From NCBI GenBank assembly GCA_920105625.2, contig OV050030.1:316706289-316770288 (forward strand): DNA of 64,000 bases, read 5' to 3'. Positions 13,615-25,154 of the stretch are shown one piece after another. A program made the position numbers and the translations under genes. The notes beneath the pieces are model-generated. The model did not search any database. It was not told the DNA's origin and was given only the letters and a program-made list of their open reading frames with translations. Positions within the stretch are counted from its first letter, which is position 1. Each line of letters begins with the position of its first letter. This DNA is from Clusia tigrina. Lineage: Eukaryota > Arthropoda > Insecta > Diptera > Clusiidae.

Positions 13615-14206
13615 AGACGGTTCATCTGTCGGGAGCTGCATCAAGGTCGCCGGCATATTGCGAATTGAAAAGCAAGTTATGAATATTTTAAGTATTTGGT
13701 TTAGAAAAATTGCTTTTGAAGTACAAAACTTGTATGATACATTGTAAATTAAAAGTACGAAAACTTTTGGTATGCAATGTATTCTTTGCTGTATTTTACA
13801 TATTATTGTAACAGTAAATCTTTTGCTAATTTTACATATTATAGTAACAGTAAAAACCATTTTTATTAAAAAAGCTAAGAATAAGAAGACTTGAAATTGA
13901 GAAAGCAATAAAGTCGGTCGCAACCACCTAAATACAATAAGGTTTAAAGAATTTTCTTTCTTAATAATTAGTAGTGTGATTATTATTTTTTTTTATATTT
14001 CGGGAACGCAAAAACGATAGCGTCCTAATACTAAGCATGTTTTTTGCAGAGCACAATGTAGCTTACAAATAGTAGACCACCTCATACCGCTTTTAAAAGT
14101 AATTGTTCCAGATGAAGGAATCCCAACTTGGACGTAAAAATGCACCAACACAATAAAAAATGTCTTAACAAAACAGGAGGGAGAACATTTAATGAAAATT
14201 TAATTT
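10267..14206 (+). repeat. Unit U3 (3940 bp, subfamily B)
   Basis: Shares with U4 an RNase H variant near 11470-11560 (glutamine for glutamate before the tryptophan-leucine pair, and single-base indels around 11530-11545), and both lack the 9-bp TAACGAACC segment (about 12012). Subfamily B deletions are present in the integrase. Confidence 0.95.
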
Positions 14207-17200
14207 AGTAACGAAAAAGCGTATGCGGAGTTGGTTAACGAGAATTTGCGGCTAGGACATATGGAAAAAGTAGACACATTGGATGTCGGCAAGCTGAAGA
14301 ATTTTTCGCTGCATCAACATGTGCTTCGTCCGGAGTTGCAGTTGTAAAACTAGCAATGACTTATGTCTGAACGACGTGATGATGAAGGGGACTATCGGGC
14401 CAGATGACTGTCCATCATGCTGTGCTTTCGATGTTACGATATTGCGTTAACTCCCGACCTGACGAAAATGGATCGTCAGGCGGGGTGGCTTATGGAAGAA
14501 GACAACAACTATCAGGCGATTTTCTGGAGACGATCTAGTGAGGAGAAAATGGAGGCGTGCCGGCTGCTAATGATCACATATGGAAATGAAGCAGCTACAC
14601 ACGCTGTTTGAAACAGTTGGGTGAAGATAATGCTAACATGTTTTCAGTGGCATCGCAGAAAATGCAGTCCGAATTTTATATGGATGACTTCATTAGTGGA
14701 GCTGATACCGAAGAAGGGTTATTTGAAATCTACGCGGACGTGTCAACCTTCACAAACTCCCCAAATTTTACACTACGCAAGTGGCATTCAAAAAATAACA
14801 GTTTCCTGCGGCAGGTGCCAGAAACCGAAAAAAAGCTGCGTGTTAACGATACCGAAATCATCAAAACGCTTGGCATTATTTGTTAGTCAGCATCGGACTT
14901 GTTCAGGTATGTTTGGCCAGATATATTGTTGTATTGTCGGAAATGTCGACTTTGTTTGATTCCCTTGGACTACTGAATCCGGTCATAGTAAAGGCGAAGA
15001 TTTGCCTGCAAGACCTGTGGATTCAAAATGTAGCTTGGGATGTGTCATTACCCATGCAGCACCACAGACAATGGACTGAGTTTCGTAACAAGTTGAAAGC
15101 GATGCAAGAGGTCAAGGTTACGAGTCATATTTTAAGCGCAAAAAACTTCGCAAGAAAAGAAATGCACGGGTTCGCTGATGCTTCATAGCGGGCCTACGGC
15201 TGCTGCCTCTACGCGCGCTCAATCGAGGATGATAATGGGGTCTTTCGTGCAATTGTGGAGTGCAAAATCAAGAGTTACACCCCTCAAAACAAAATCATTG
15301 CCCAGATTGGAGCTCATGTCAACTAACCTGCTGTATATATTGGTGGAAAAGACACAAGCGAATTTTCGCCATTCAACTTGATGCGCTGTATCTGTGGAGC
15401 GACTCGGAGATAGTGCTCCAGTGGCTGAGGGCGCATCCATCGACTTGTACTCTTTCGTTTCCAACAGGGTGGCCAAGATCCAGAAGCAACTAAATTAACA
15501 ATTTGGGGACATGTTTCTTCTCGACGAAATCCCCCATATATCATATCCAGAGGTGTGTATGTTGACGAATTACTAAACTCTTTCTGGTTCTCAGGTCCAC
15601 CGTTCTTAAGGAAGTCCTGTGACCAGTGGCCAACCAATAAGGTATGCAAAAAGCCAGCTGAAGTCATTGAAAACGGCGGATTGCTGCGGAGCAAGATAAC
15701 CATTTTTCGGTTGGTTAAGCTAGACGAAGCGTTAATTCGTATTGTATATTATTGCAGCACCACTACTTCGGCAGAGAGTACAGAGAGCTACAAAGAAAGG
15801 CCGAAGTGCACTCATCAAGCGAGGTGACGGGCAGTGAGTGTTTGCATCCAAAGCTGCCATTATGGTATGTATCGCCAGAGAGATCGCTTATCGCTATTAG
15901 CTGCGTCTACCAGTTGACATCTACATAAAGTATAAATGTATGGAGATATTCATCAATTTTGAACAGACATTATATTATTGCGAAGGCTGTAAGATAACCC
16001 AGCCGACAGATGTGACGAACTTTCGTTTGCCGAAATGTTTCCTATAATTTTGAGGCGTGAACGCTGAGCAGGGAAAAATAAATGTCTATTGCTGAGGTCT
16101 CTGTTCAAAATTATTATAGAAATCAGCGCTTCTTATATATTAAAATCTTACTCTAATTTTGTATACCAGAACATAATTATTTGTGTTCAATACTTATCCT
16201 AAATCATATGCGAAATATGAAAACAATTGCCGCGCACATGGATTGGTCTGCAATTGCGTGTGGTCGGCATATTTTTGGATTCAATGCATTTCTGGTCTTC
16301 GCACCAAATGCCCGCTATACATTGCGTCAGTTGATCCGCCGCTTTGGCTTGTGCCGTGTTGGCTGTGTTGTAAAGTGCTTGCATGTGCGGTACGCTTGAC
16401 GTGAGGGAGTGTAGGTTGAAATGCATTGTAGTATTTTGGGTACACTACACCATGGCGTCGATATTCTGTGAGCAGGATGCCGTTTACAGACTGCAAGCTT
16501 GCCGTATGTTGAAAAATATACTGTTTTGCTACCTGTCGACAGTAATTTCGTTCGTTGCTATGTACGATATTTGCATGAGAAACATATGCAATGTGGGCAC
16601 GTAAGCTTTTATGACGATTCTGTGGCAGCGATTGTGGATCGTACATGTAAGAAAAGTGGCACGATCGGTGACGACGAATTGCTTGCGGTGTTTTCCATGC
16701 CGCCCCCATGTCAAGCAACATATTATGGGAAACTTGCCCATTGAACGAGTGAATGTGGCCACTCCATTCCCGACGAGTGGTGTAGACTTCTGTGGCTCTC
16801 TTTTGAACGCTTCACTAAAAGCTACATTGCAGTATTCATATGTTTCGCAACTAAGGCTGTTCATATGGAGGTGGTCTCTGACTTGTCGGCCAAGGGGTTT
16901 ATCGCAGCACTCAAGCGGTTTTTCGCAAGCCGAGGCTTGTGCACAGTTTTTCTGCGACAACGGCACAAATTTTGTAGGTGCTCGCCGTGAGCTGAAAGAG
17001 TTCATGGAAGCCTTTCACGAGCAGCAGTTATAAGGCGAAATATCGCAGTTTTGTGTCATCAGCAACATTGACTTTCGCCACATACCGGCGCGCTCCCACA
17101 CTTTGGGGGATTGTGGGAGGCGGGGGTAAAATCTGCCAAATACCATTTGACTCGCATTTTAGGCGAGTCGTTTCTGACGGTTGAGAAACTGGTCCCTGTG

Positions 17201-17553
17201 GTTACAGAAATCGAGACAGTACTAAACTCACGCCCAAGCAGTAATAACACCAGCACATTTCCTGACAGGTGGGCCTCTTATTGGCATTGCGAAGTCAACC
17301 GTCGACAACGAAAATATTTCGCTTTTGAACCGCTGGATGCGACTGACGGCCACAAAACAACACTTTTGGCGGAAAGGTACAACGTACCAGAAGGCGACTT
17401 AGTGGTGGTTTCAGAGGGCAACCCTCCGCCTAAATTGTCGCAATAGTGACGAAAACCACAGCACGTCAGGTGCGCGTGATCGACATAGAGACCAGAAATG
17501 GGTACATTCGGCGTGCGATACACAAGGTTGCATCGATACCAATGCCCGGATAA
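14207..17553 (+). pseudogene. pol: BEL/Pao pol relict: RT-RNase H-integrase (U4)
   Basis: YMDD box at 14677-14688. RNase H part as in U3. Integrase (from about 16464) has subfamily B deletions but keeps the standard aspartate-asparagine-glycine form of the second catalytic motif, unlike U1-U3. Confidence 0.88.
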
Positions 17554-18145
17554 AGACGATTGATCTGTCGGGAGCTGCATCAAGGTCGCCAGCATATTGC
17601 GAATTGAAAAGCAAGTTATGAATATTTTAAGTATTTGGTTTAGAAAAATTGCTTTTGATGTACAAAACTTGTATGATACATTGTAAATTAAAAGTACGAA
17701 AACTTTTGGTATGCAATGTATTCTTTGCTGTATTTTACATATTATTGTAACAGTAAATCTTTTGCTAATTTTACATATTATAGTAACAGTAAAAGATATT
17801 TTTATTAAAAAAGCTAAGAATAAGAAGACTTGAAATTGAGAAAGCAATAAAGTCGGTCGCAACCACCTAAATACAATAAGGTTTAAAGAATTTTCTTTCT
17901 TAATAATTAGTAGTGTGATTATTATTTTTTTTTATATTTCGGGAACGCAAAAACGATTGCGTCCTAATACTAAGCATGTTTTTTGCAGAGCACAACGTAG
18001 CTTACAAATAGTAGACCACCTCATACCGCTTTTAAAAGTAATTGTTCCAGATAAAGGAATCCCAACTTGGACGTAAAAATGCACCAACACAATAAAAAAT
18101 GTCTTAACAAAACAGGAGGGAGAACATTTAATGAAAATTTAATTT
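14207..18145 (+). repeat. Unit U4 (3939 bp, subfamily B)
   Basis: The last subfamily B unit. Shares the U3 RNase H variant, but has lost the extra T near 15717 that U1-U3 carry, as the A units to its right have. Its 12-bp segment near 16313-16325 carries a substitution that weakens the self-complementarity. The transition to subfamily A falls at or just before 18.1 kb. Confidence 0.95.
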
Positions 18146-21100
18146 AGTAACGAAAAAGCGTATGCGGAGTTGGTTAACGAGAATTTGCGGCTAGGACATA
18201 TGGAAAAAGTAGACACATTGGATGTCGGCAAGCTGAAGAATTTTTCGCTGCATCAACATGTGCTTCGTCCGGAGTTGCAGTTGTAAAACTAGCAATGACT
18301 TATGTCTGAACGACGTGATGATGAAGGGGACTATCGGGCCAGATGACTGTCCATCATGCTGTGCTTTCGATGTTACGATGTTGCGTTAACTCCCGACCTG
18401 ACGAAAATGGATCGTCAGGCGGGGTGGCTTATGGAAGAAGACAACAACTATCAGGCGATTTTCTGGAGACGATCTAGTGAGGAGAAAATGGAGGCGTGCC
18501 GGCTGCAAATGATCACATATGGAACTGAAGCAGCTACACACGCTGCTTGAAACACTTGGGTGAAGATAATGCTAAGATGTTTTCATTGGCATCGCAGAAA
18601 ATGCACTCCGAATTTTATATGGATGATTTCATTAGTGGAGCTGATACCGAAGAAGAGTTATTTGAAATCTACGCGGACGTGTCAACCTTCAGAAACTCCC
18701 CAAATTTTACACTACGCAAGTGGCATTCAAACAATAACAGTTTCCTGCGGCAGGTGCCAGAAGCCGAAAAAAAGCTGCGTGTTAACGATACCGAAATCAT
18801 CAAAACGCTTGGCATTATTTGTTAGTCAGCATCGGACTTGTTCAGGTATGTTTGGCCAGATATATTGTTGTATTGTCGGAAATGTCGACTTTGTTTGATT
18901 CCCTTGGACTACTGAATCCGGTCATAGTAAAGGCGAAGATTTGCCTGCAAGACCTGTGGATTCAAAATGTAGCTTGGGATGAGTCATTACCCATGCAGCA
19001 CCACAGACAATGGACTGAGTTTCGTAACAAGTTGGAAGCGATGCAAGAGGTCAAGGTTACGAGTCATATTTTAAGCGCAAAAACTTCGCAAGAAAAGAAA
19101 TGCACGGGTTCGCTGATGCTTCATAGTGGGCCTACGGCTGCTGCCTCTACGCGCGCTCAATCGAGGATGATAATGGGGTCTTTCGTGCAATTGTGGAGTG
19201 CAAAATCAAGAGTTACACCCCTCAAAACAAAATCATTGCCCAGATTGGAGCTCATGTCAACTAACTTGCTGTCTATATTGGTGGAAAAGACACAAGCGAA
19301 TTTTCGCCATTCAACTTGATGCGCTGTATCTGTGGAGCGACTCGGAGATAGTGCTCGAGTGGCTGAGGGCGCATCCATCGACTTGTACTGTTTCGTTTCC
19401 AACAGGGTGGGCCAAGATCCAGGAGGCAACTAAATTAACAATTTGGGGACATGTTTCTTCTCGACGAAATCCCACATATATCATATCCAGAGGTGTGTAT
19501 GTTGACGAATTACTGAACTCTTTCTGGTTCTCAGGTCCACCATTCTTAAGGAAGTCCTGTGACCAGTGGCCAACCAATAAGGTATGCAAAAAGCCAGCTG
19601 AAGTCATTGAAAACGGCGGATTGCTGCGGAGCAAGATAACCCTTTTTCGGTTGGTTAAGCTAGACGAAGCGTTAATTCGTATTGTATATTATTGCAGCAC
19701 CACTACTTCGGCAGAGAGTACAAAGAGCTACAAAGAAAGGCCGAAGTGCACTCATCAAGCGAGGTGACGGGCAGTGAGTGTTTGCATCCAAAGCTGCCAT
19801 TATGGTATGTATCGCCAGAGAGATCGCTTATCGCTATTAGCTGCGTCTACCAGTTGACATCTACATAAAGTATAAATGTATGGAGATATTCTAACGAACC
19901 CATCAATTTTGAACAGACATTTACCTTATGTTATTGCGAAGGCTGTAAGATAACCCAGCCGACAGATATGGCGAACTTTCGTTTGCCGAAATGTTTCCTA
20001 TAATTTTGAGGCGTGAACGCTGAGCAGGGAAAAATAAATGTCTATTGCTGAGGTCTCTGTTCAAAATTATTATAGAAATCAGCGCTTCTTATATATTAAA
20101 ATCTTACTCTAATTTTCTATACCTGAACATAATTATTTGTGTTCAATACTTATCCTAAATCATATACGAAATATGAAAACAATTGCCGCACACATGCATT
20201 GGTCTGCAATTGCGTGTGGTCGGCATATTTTTGGGTTCAATGCATTTCTGGTCTTCGCACCAAATGCCCGCTATACATAGCGTCAGGTGATCCGCCGCTT
20301 TGGCTTGTGCCGTGTTGGCTGTGTTGTAAAGTGCTTGCATGTGCGGTACGCTTGACGTGAGGGAGTGTAGGTTGAAATGCATTGTAGTATTTTGGGTACA
20401 CTACACCATTGCGTCGATATTCTGTGAGCAGGATGCCGTTTACAGAATGCAAGCTTGCCGTATGTTGAAAAATATACTGTTTTGCTACCTGTCGACAGTA
20501 ATTTCGTTCGTTGCTATGTACGATATTTGCATGAGAAACATATGCAATGTGGGCACGTAAGCTTTTATGACGATTCTGTGACAGCGATTGTGGATCGTAC
20601 ATGTAAGAAAAGTGGCACGATCGGTGACGACGAATTGCTTGCGGTGTTTTCCATGCCGCCCCCATTTCAAGCAACAAATTATGGGAAACTTGCCCATTGA
20701 ACGAGTAAATGTGGCCAGGCCATTCACAACGAGTGGTGTAGACTTCTGTGGCTCTCTTATGACTACGTACAAGCTTAGGGGAGAACACTTCACTAAAAGC
20801 TACATTGCAGTATTCATATGTTTCGCAACTACGGCTGTTTATATGGAGGTGGTCTCTGACTTGTCGTCCAAGGGGTTTATCGCAGCACTCAAGCGGTTTT
20901 TCGCAAGCCGAGGCTTGTGCACAGTTTTTCTGCGACAACGGCACAAATTTTGTAGGTGCTCGCCGTGAGCTGAAAGAGTTCATGGAAGCCTTTCACGAGC
21001 AGCAGTTACAAGGCGAAATATCGCAGTTTTGTGTCATCGGCGCGCTCCCACACTTTGGGGGATTGTGGGAGGCGGGGGTAAAATCTGCCAAATACCATTT

Positions 21101-21515
21101 GACTCGCATTTTAGGCGAGTCGTTTCTGACGCTTGAGAAACTGTTCCCTGTGGTTACAGAAATCGAGACAATACTAAACTCACGCCCAAGCAGTAATAAC
21201 ACCAGCCCATTTCCTGACAGGTGGGCCGCCTCTTATTGGCATTGCGAAGTCAACCGTCGACAACGAAAATATTTCGCTTTTGAACCGCTGGATGCGACTG
21301 ACGGCCACAAAACAACACTTTTGGCGGAAAGGTGCAACGCACCAGAAGGTGACTTAGTGTTGGTGTCAGAGGGCAACCTGCCGCCTAAATTGTGGCTACT
21401 CGCAATAGTGACGAAAACCACAGCACGTCAGGTGCGCGTGATCGACATAGAGACCAGAAATGGGTACATTCGGCGTGCGATACACAAGGTTGCATCGATA
21501 CCAATGCCCGGATAA
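18146..21515 (+). pseudogene. pol: BEL/Pao pol relict: RT-RNase H-integrase (U5)
   Basis: YMDD box at 18616-18627. RT frame intact across the 7-A run. A 5-A run near 19079 shifts the RNase H frame and skips the usual TAG, giving a 166-codon hybrid frame (18819-19319). Integrase C-terminal half is open for 236 codons (20805-21515). Confidence 0.88.
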
Positions 21516-22073
21516 AGACGATTGATCTGTCGGGAGCTGCATCAAGGTCGCCAGCATATTGCGAATTGAAAAGCAAGTTATGAATATTTTAAGTATTTGG
21601 TTTAGAAAAATTGCTTTTGAAGTACAAAACTTGTATGATACATTGTAAATTAAAAGTACGAAAACTTTTGGTATGCAATGTATTCTTTGCTGTATTTTAC
21701 ATATTATTGTAACAGTAAATCTTTTGCTAATTTTACATATTATAGTAACAGTAAGACATTTTTATTAAAAAAGCTAAGAATAAGAAGACTTGAAATTGAG
21801 AAAGCAATAAAGTCGGTCGCAACCACCTAAACACAATAAGGTTTAAAGAATTTTCTTTCTTAATAATTAGTAGTGTGATTATTATTATTTTTTATATTTC
21901 GGGAACGCAAAAACGATTGCGTCCGAATACTAAGCAAGTTTTTTGCAGAGCACAACGTAGCTTACAAATAGTAGACCACCTCATACCGCTTTTAAAAGTA
22001 ATCGTTCCAGATAAAGGAATCCCAACTTGGACGTAAAAATGCACCAACACAATAAAAAATGTCTTAACAAAAC

Positions 22074-22084
22074 AGGAGGGAGAA
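22074..22084 (+). promoter_or_regulatory. Polypurine-tract-like AGGAGGGAGAA near unit junction (before U6)
   Basis: An 11-base pure purine run sits 21 bp upstream of the RT remnant. In LTR retrotransposons a purine tract primes plus-strand DNA just before the 3' LTR. If this is that tract, the junction between the 3' end of one pol copy and the truncated RT of the next lies almost exactly at the LTR boundary. No LTR follows it. The match is to a generic pattern only. Confidence 0.35.
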
Positions 22085-22105
22085 CATTTAATGAAAATTT
22101 AATTT

Positions 22106-22770
22106 AGTAACGAAAAAGCGTATGCGGAGTTGGTTAACGAGAATTTGCGGCTAGGACATATGGAAAAAGTAGACACATTGGATGTCGGCAAGCTGAAGAA
22201 TTTTTCGCTGCATCAACATGTGCTTCGTCCGGAGTTGCAGTTGTAAAACTAGCAATGACTTATGTCTGAACGACGTGATGATGAAGGGGACTATCGGGCC
22301 AGATGACTGTCCATCATGCTGTGCTTTCGATGTTACGATGTTGCGTTAACTCCCGACCTGACGAAAATGGATCGTCAGGCGGGGTGGCTTATGGAAGAAG
22401 ACAACAACTATCAGGCGATTTTCTGGAGACGATCTAGTGAGGAGAAAATGGAGGCGTGCCGGCTGCAAATGATCACATATGGAACTGAAGCAGCTACACA
22501 CGCTGCTTGAAACACTTGGGTGAAGATAATGCTAAGATGTTTTCATTGGCATCGCAGAAAATGCAGTCCGAATTTTATATGGATGATTTCATTAGTGGAG
22601 CTGATACCGAAGAAGAGTTATTTGAAATCTACGCGGACGTGTCAACCTTCAGAAACTCCCCAAATTTTACACTACGCAAGTGGCATTCAAACAATAACAG
22701 TTTCCTGCGGCAGGTGCCAGAAGCCGAAAAAAAAGCTGCGTGTTAACGATACCGAAATCATCAAAACGCT
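22106..22770 (+). pseudogene. Reverse transcriptase remnant, 5'-truncated (U6 reference)
   Basis: Three frames carry successive RT blocks. The first (from 22106) has YAELVNENLRLGHM, a block typical of the BEL/Pao RT fingers, and stops at a TAA near 22246. Next, in a short window around 22250-22330, comes the asparagine-aspartate-valine block that precedes the palm. Another frame then has DLTKMDRQ (aspartate at 22355-22357), corresponding to RT motif A, and an IFWRR block. The third frame from 22507 holds FYMDDFISG, with the catalytic YMDD at 22576-22587. The order matches BEL RT, but the N-terminal part and everything upstream (protease, gag) is missing. The motif order is seen directly; the family call is from knowledge of Pao RTs. 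Confidence 0.88.
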
Positions 22771-22779
22771 TGGCATTAT

Positions 22780-23535
22780 TTGTTAGTCAGCATCGGACTT
22801 GTTCAGGTATGTTTGGCCAGATATATTGTTGTATTGTCGGAAATGTCGACTTTGTTTGATTCCCTTGGACTACTGAATCCGGTCATAGTAAAGGCGAAGA
22901 TTTGCCTGCAAGACCTGTGGATTCAAAATGTAGCCCGGGATGAGTCATTACCCATGCAGCACCACAGACAATGGACTGAGTTTCGTAACAAGTTGGAAGC
23001 GATGCAAGAGGTCAAGGTTACGAGTCATATTTTAAGCGCAAAAACTTCGCAAGAAAAGAAATGCACGGGTTCGCTGATGCTTCATAGTGGGCCTACGGCT
23101 GCTGCCTCTACGCGCGCTCAATCGAGGATGATAATGGGGTCTTTCGTGCAATTGTGGAGTGCAAAATCAAGAGTTACACCCCTCAAAACAAAATCATTGC
23201 CCAGATTGGAGCTCATGTCAACTAACTTGCTGTCTATATTGGTGGAAAAGACACAAGCGAATTTTCGCCATTCAACTTGATGCGCTGTATCTGTGGAGCG
23301 ACTCGGAGATAGTGCTCGAGTGGCTGAGGGCGCATCCATCGACTTGTACTGTTTCGTTTCCAACAGGGTGGGCCAAGATCCAGGAGGCAACTAAATTAAC
23401 AATTTGGGGACATGTTTCTTCTCGACGAAATCCCACATATATCATATCCAGAGGTGAGTATGTTGCCGAATTACTGAACTCTTTCTGGTTCTCAGGTCCA
23501 CCATTCTTAAGGAAGTCCTGTGACCAGTGGCCAAC
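22780..23535 (+). pseudogene. Pao-type peptidase A17 / RNase H remnant (U6 reference)
   Basis: The first part (22780 onward) reads LFDSLGLLNPVIVKAK and a following QDLWIQ block, the signature of the Pao connection region (Pfam peptidase A17). The RNase H aspartate motif HGFADAS follows at about 23064-23084 in another frame and is closed by TAG at 23085-23087. Then come TPLKTKSLPRLEL (about 23175-23215), LWSDSEIVLEWL (about 23290-23330) and a SRRNP...SRG block with FSGPPFL near 23490. All are standard Pao RNase H landmarks in the right order, spread over frames by small indels: the 5-A run at 23040-23044 and an extra G near 23370. Confidence 0.85.
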
Positions 23536-23569
23536 CAATAAGGTATGCAAAAAGCCAGCTGAAGTCATT

Positions 23570-23751
23570 GAAAACGGCGGATTGCTGCGGAGCAAGATAA
23601 CCCTTTTTCGGTTGGTTAAGCTAGACGAAGCGTTAATTCGTATTGTATATTATTGCAGCACCACTACTTCGGCAGAGAGTACAGAGAGCTACAAAGAAAG
23701 GCCGAAGTGCACTCATCAAGCGAGGTGACGGGCAGTGAGTGTTTGCATCCA
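23570..23751 (+). pseudogene. Integrase N-terminal fragment upstream of the insert (U6 reference)
   Basis: After RNase H, the frames read LDEALIRIV, then (other frame) HHYFGREYRELQRKGEV and a run of serines. This resembles the leucine-rich stretch and the Q...F..E...L block at the start of Pao integrases. The match ends at a histidine-proline pair (CATCCA, 23746-23751), and the expected continuation is found only 629 bp later. Homology in this linker is weaker than for the catalytic domains. Confidence 0.65.
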
Positions 23752-23993
23752 AAGCTGCCATTATGGTATGTATCGCCAGAGAGATCGCTTATCGCTATTA
23801 GCTGCGTCTACCAGTTGACATCTACATAAAGTATAAATGTATGGAGATATTCTAACGAACCCATCAATTTTGAACAGACATTTACCTTATGTTATTGCGA
23901 AGGCTGTAAGATAACCCAGCCGACAGATATGGCGAACTTTCGTTTGCCGAAATGTTTCCTATAATTTTGAGGCGTGAACGCTGAGCAGGGAAA

Positions 23994-23999
23994 AATAAA
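23994..23999 (+). promoter_or_regulatory. Possible poly(A) signal AATAAA inside the insert (U6)
   Basis: AATAAA followed within about 30 bases by a GT-rich stretch (GAGGTCTCTGTTC). A TATA-like GTATAAATG lies about 165 bp upstream. The combination would fit an LTR-like R region, but no terminal TG...CA pair with target duplication was found. Confidence 0.25.
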
Positions 24000-24229
24000 T
24001 GTCTATTGCTGAGGTCTCTGTTCAAAATTATTATAGAAATCAGCGCTTCTTATATATTAAAATCTTACTCTAATTTTCTATACCTGAACATAATTATTTG
24101 TGTTCAATACTTATCCTAAATCATATACGAAATATGAAAACAATTGCCGCACACATGCATTGGTCTGCAATTGCGTGTGGTCGGCATATTTTTGGGTTCA
24201 ATGCATTTCTGGTCTTCGCACCAAATGCC

Positions 24230-24243
24230 CGCTATACATAGCG
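24230..24243. repeat. 14-bp inverted repeat CGCTATACATAGCG (U6)
   Basis: Six-base perfect stem with a 2-base centre. Twelve of these bases are absent in U0 and U1 (near 528 and 4499) and present from U2 on; U4 has one substitution in the right half. Confidence 0.75.
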
Positions 24244-24380
24244 TCAGTTGATCCGCCGCTTTGGCTTGTGCCGTGTTGGCTGTGTTGTAAAGTGCTTGCA
24301 TGTGCGGTACGCTTGACGTGAGGGAGTGTAGGTTGAAATGCATTGTAGTATTTTGGGTACACTACACCATTGCGTCGATA

Positions 24381-24700
24381 TTCTGTGAGCAGGATGCCGT
24401 TTACAGAATGCAAGCTTGCCGTATGTTGAAAAATATACTGTTTTGCTACCTGTCGACAGTAATTTCGTTCGTTGCTATGTACGATATTTGCATGAGAAAC
24501 ATATGCAATGTGGGCACGTAAGCTTTTATGACGATTCTGTGACAGCGATTGTGGATCGTACATGTAAGAAAAGTGGCACGATCGGTGACGACGAATTGCT
24601 TGCGGTGTTTTCCATGCCGCCCCCATTTCAAGCAACAAATTATGGGAAACTTGCCCATTGAACGAGTAAATGTGGCCAGGCCATTCACAACGAGTGGTGT
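24381..24700 (+). pseudogene. Integrase zinc-binding (HHCC) region remnant (U6 reference)
   Basis: The frame from 24416 reads MPYVEKYTVLLP and then YLHEKHMQCG, supplying the two histidines of an H2C2 zinc finger. The next frame (24549 onward) supplies CLRC with the arginine/proline-rich stretch and MGNLPIERV, which immediately precedes the core in BEL/Pao integrases. A frameshift lies between the histidine and cysteine pairs. Confidence 0.8.
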
Positions 24701-25150
24701 AGACTTCTGTGGCTCTCTTATGACTACGTACAAGCTTAGGGGAGAACACTTCACTAAAAGCTACATTGCAGTATTCATATGTTTCGCAACTAGGGCTGTT
24801 TATATGGAGGTGGTCTCTGACTTGTCGTCCAAGGGGTTTATCGCAGCACTCAAGCGGTTTTTCGCAAGCCGAGGCTTGTGCACAGTTTTTCTGCGACAAC
24901 GGCACAAATTTTGTAGGTGCTCGCCGTGAGCTGAAAGAGTTCATGGAAGCCTTTCACGAGCAGCAGTTACAAGGCGAAATATCGCAGTTTTGTGTCATCG
25001 GCGCGCTCCCACACTTTGGGGGATTGTGGGAGGCGGGGGTAAAATCTGCCAAATACCATTTGACTCGCATTTTAGGCGAGTCGTTTCTGACGCTTGAGAA
25101 ACTGTTCCCTGTGGTTACAGAAATCGAGACAATACTAAACTCACGCCCAA
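24660..25150 (+). pseudogene. Integrase catalytic core remnant, D,D,E residues visible (U6 reference)
   Basis: First catalytic aspartate in GVDFCGS (GAC at 24702-24704), second in CDNGTNFVGA (GAC at 24895-24897), glutamate in FGGLWEAGVKSAK (GAG at 25030-25032). The first lies in the 24549-24929 frame, the other two in the 24766-25476 frame; the shift falls at the T run near 24886. Between the second aspartate and the glutamate there are 44 residues, about nine fewer than in the units that keep the 26-bp segment (U0-U4), where the box is out of frame. LNSRP follows near 25140, as in other retrotransposon integrases. Confidence 0.88.
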
Positions 25151-25154
25151 GCAG

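Larger units (their letters stand above)
18146..22105 (+). repeat. Unit U5 (3960 bp, subfamily A)
   Basis: The first unit of subfamily A: 22-bp and 7-bp integrase segments present, 26-bp segment absent, 6-bp longer stretch in the insert near 19920, and a 3-bp duplication (extra alanine) near 21228. Still has the 7-A run in RT, unlike U6-U13. A private substitution near 20287 changes the sequence next to the 12-bp segment. Confidence 0.95.
23752..24380 (+). other. ~0.6-kb non-coding insert splitting the integrase N-terminus (U6; present in every unit)
   Basis: The pol homology is interrupted between the leucine-histidine-proline codons ending at 23751 and the phenylalanine-cysteine-glutamate codons starting at 24381. 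The intervening 629 bp (about 602 bp in U0) is AT-rich, has no pol-like frame and differs in character from the flanks. It contains a TATA-like GTATAAATG (near 23830), an AATAAA (23994-23999), the 12-bp self-complementary segment (about 24230-24243) and, in U12, the inverted duplication. I see no clear target-site duplication. It could be a solo LTR or a small non-autonomous element inserted before amplification. It may instead be strongly diverged pol sequence. Confidence 0.5.

Noticed and set aside
22316..22510. Short plus-strand ATG frames (64-112 codons) as real small genes
   Set aside because: They are fragments of RT and RNase H in different frames, bounded by the shared lesions. The starts are chance ATG codons inside former pol sequence.
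24198..24944. 248-codon open frame on the minus strand, recurring in U5-U9, U11 and U15
   Set aside because: It overlaps the integrase and the insert in antisense, has no recognisable domain, is cut in the B units and by single changes in others, and varies with plus-strand indels. It is a shadow frame.
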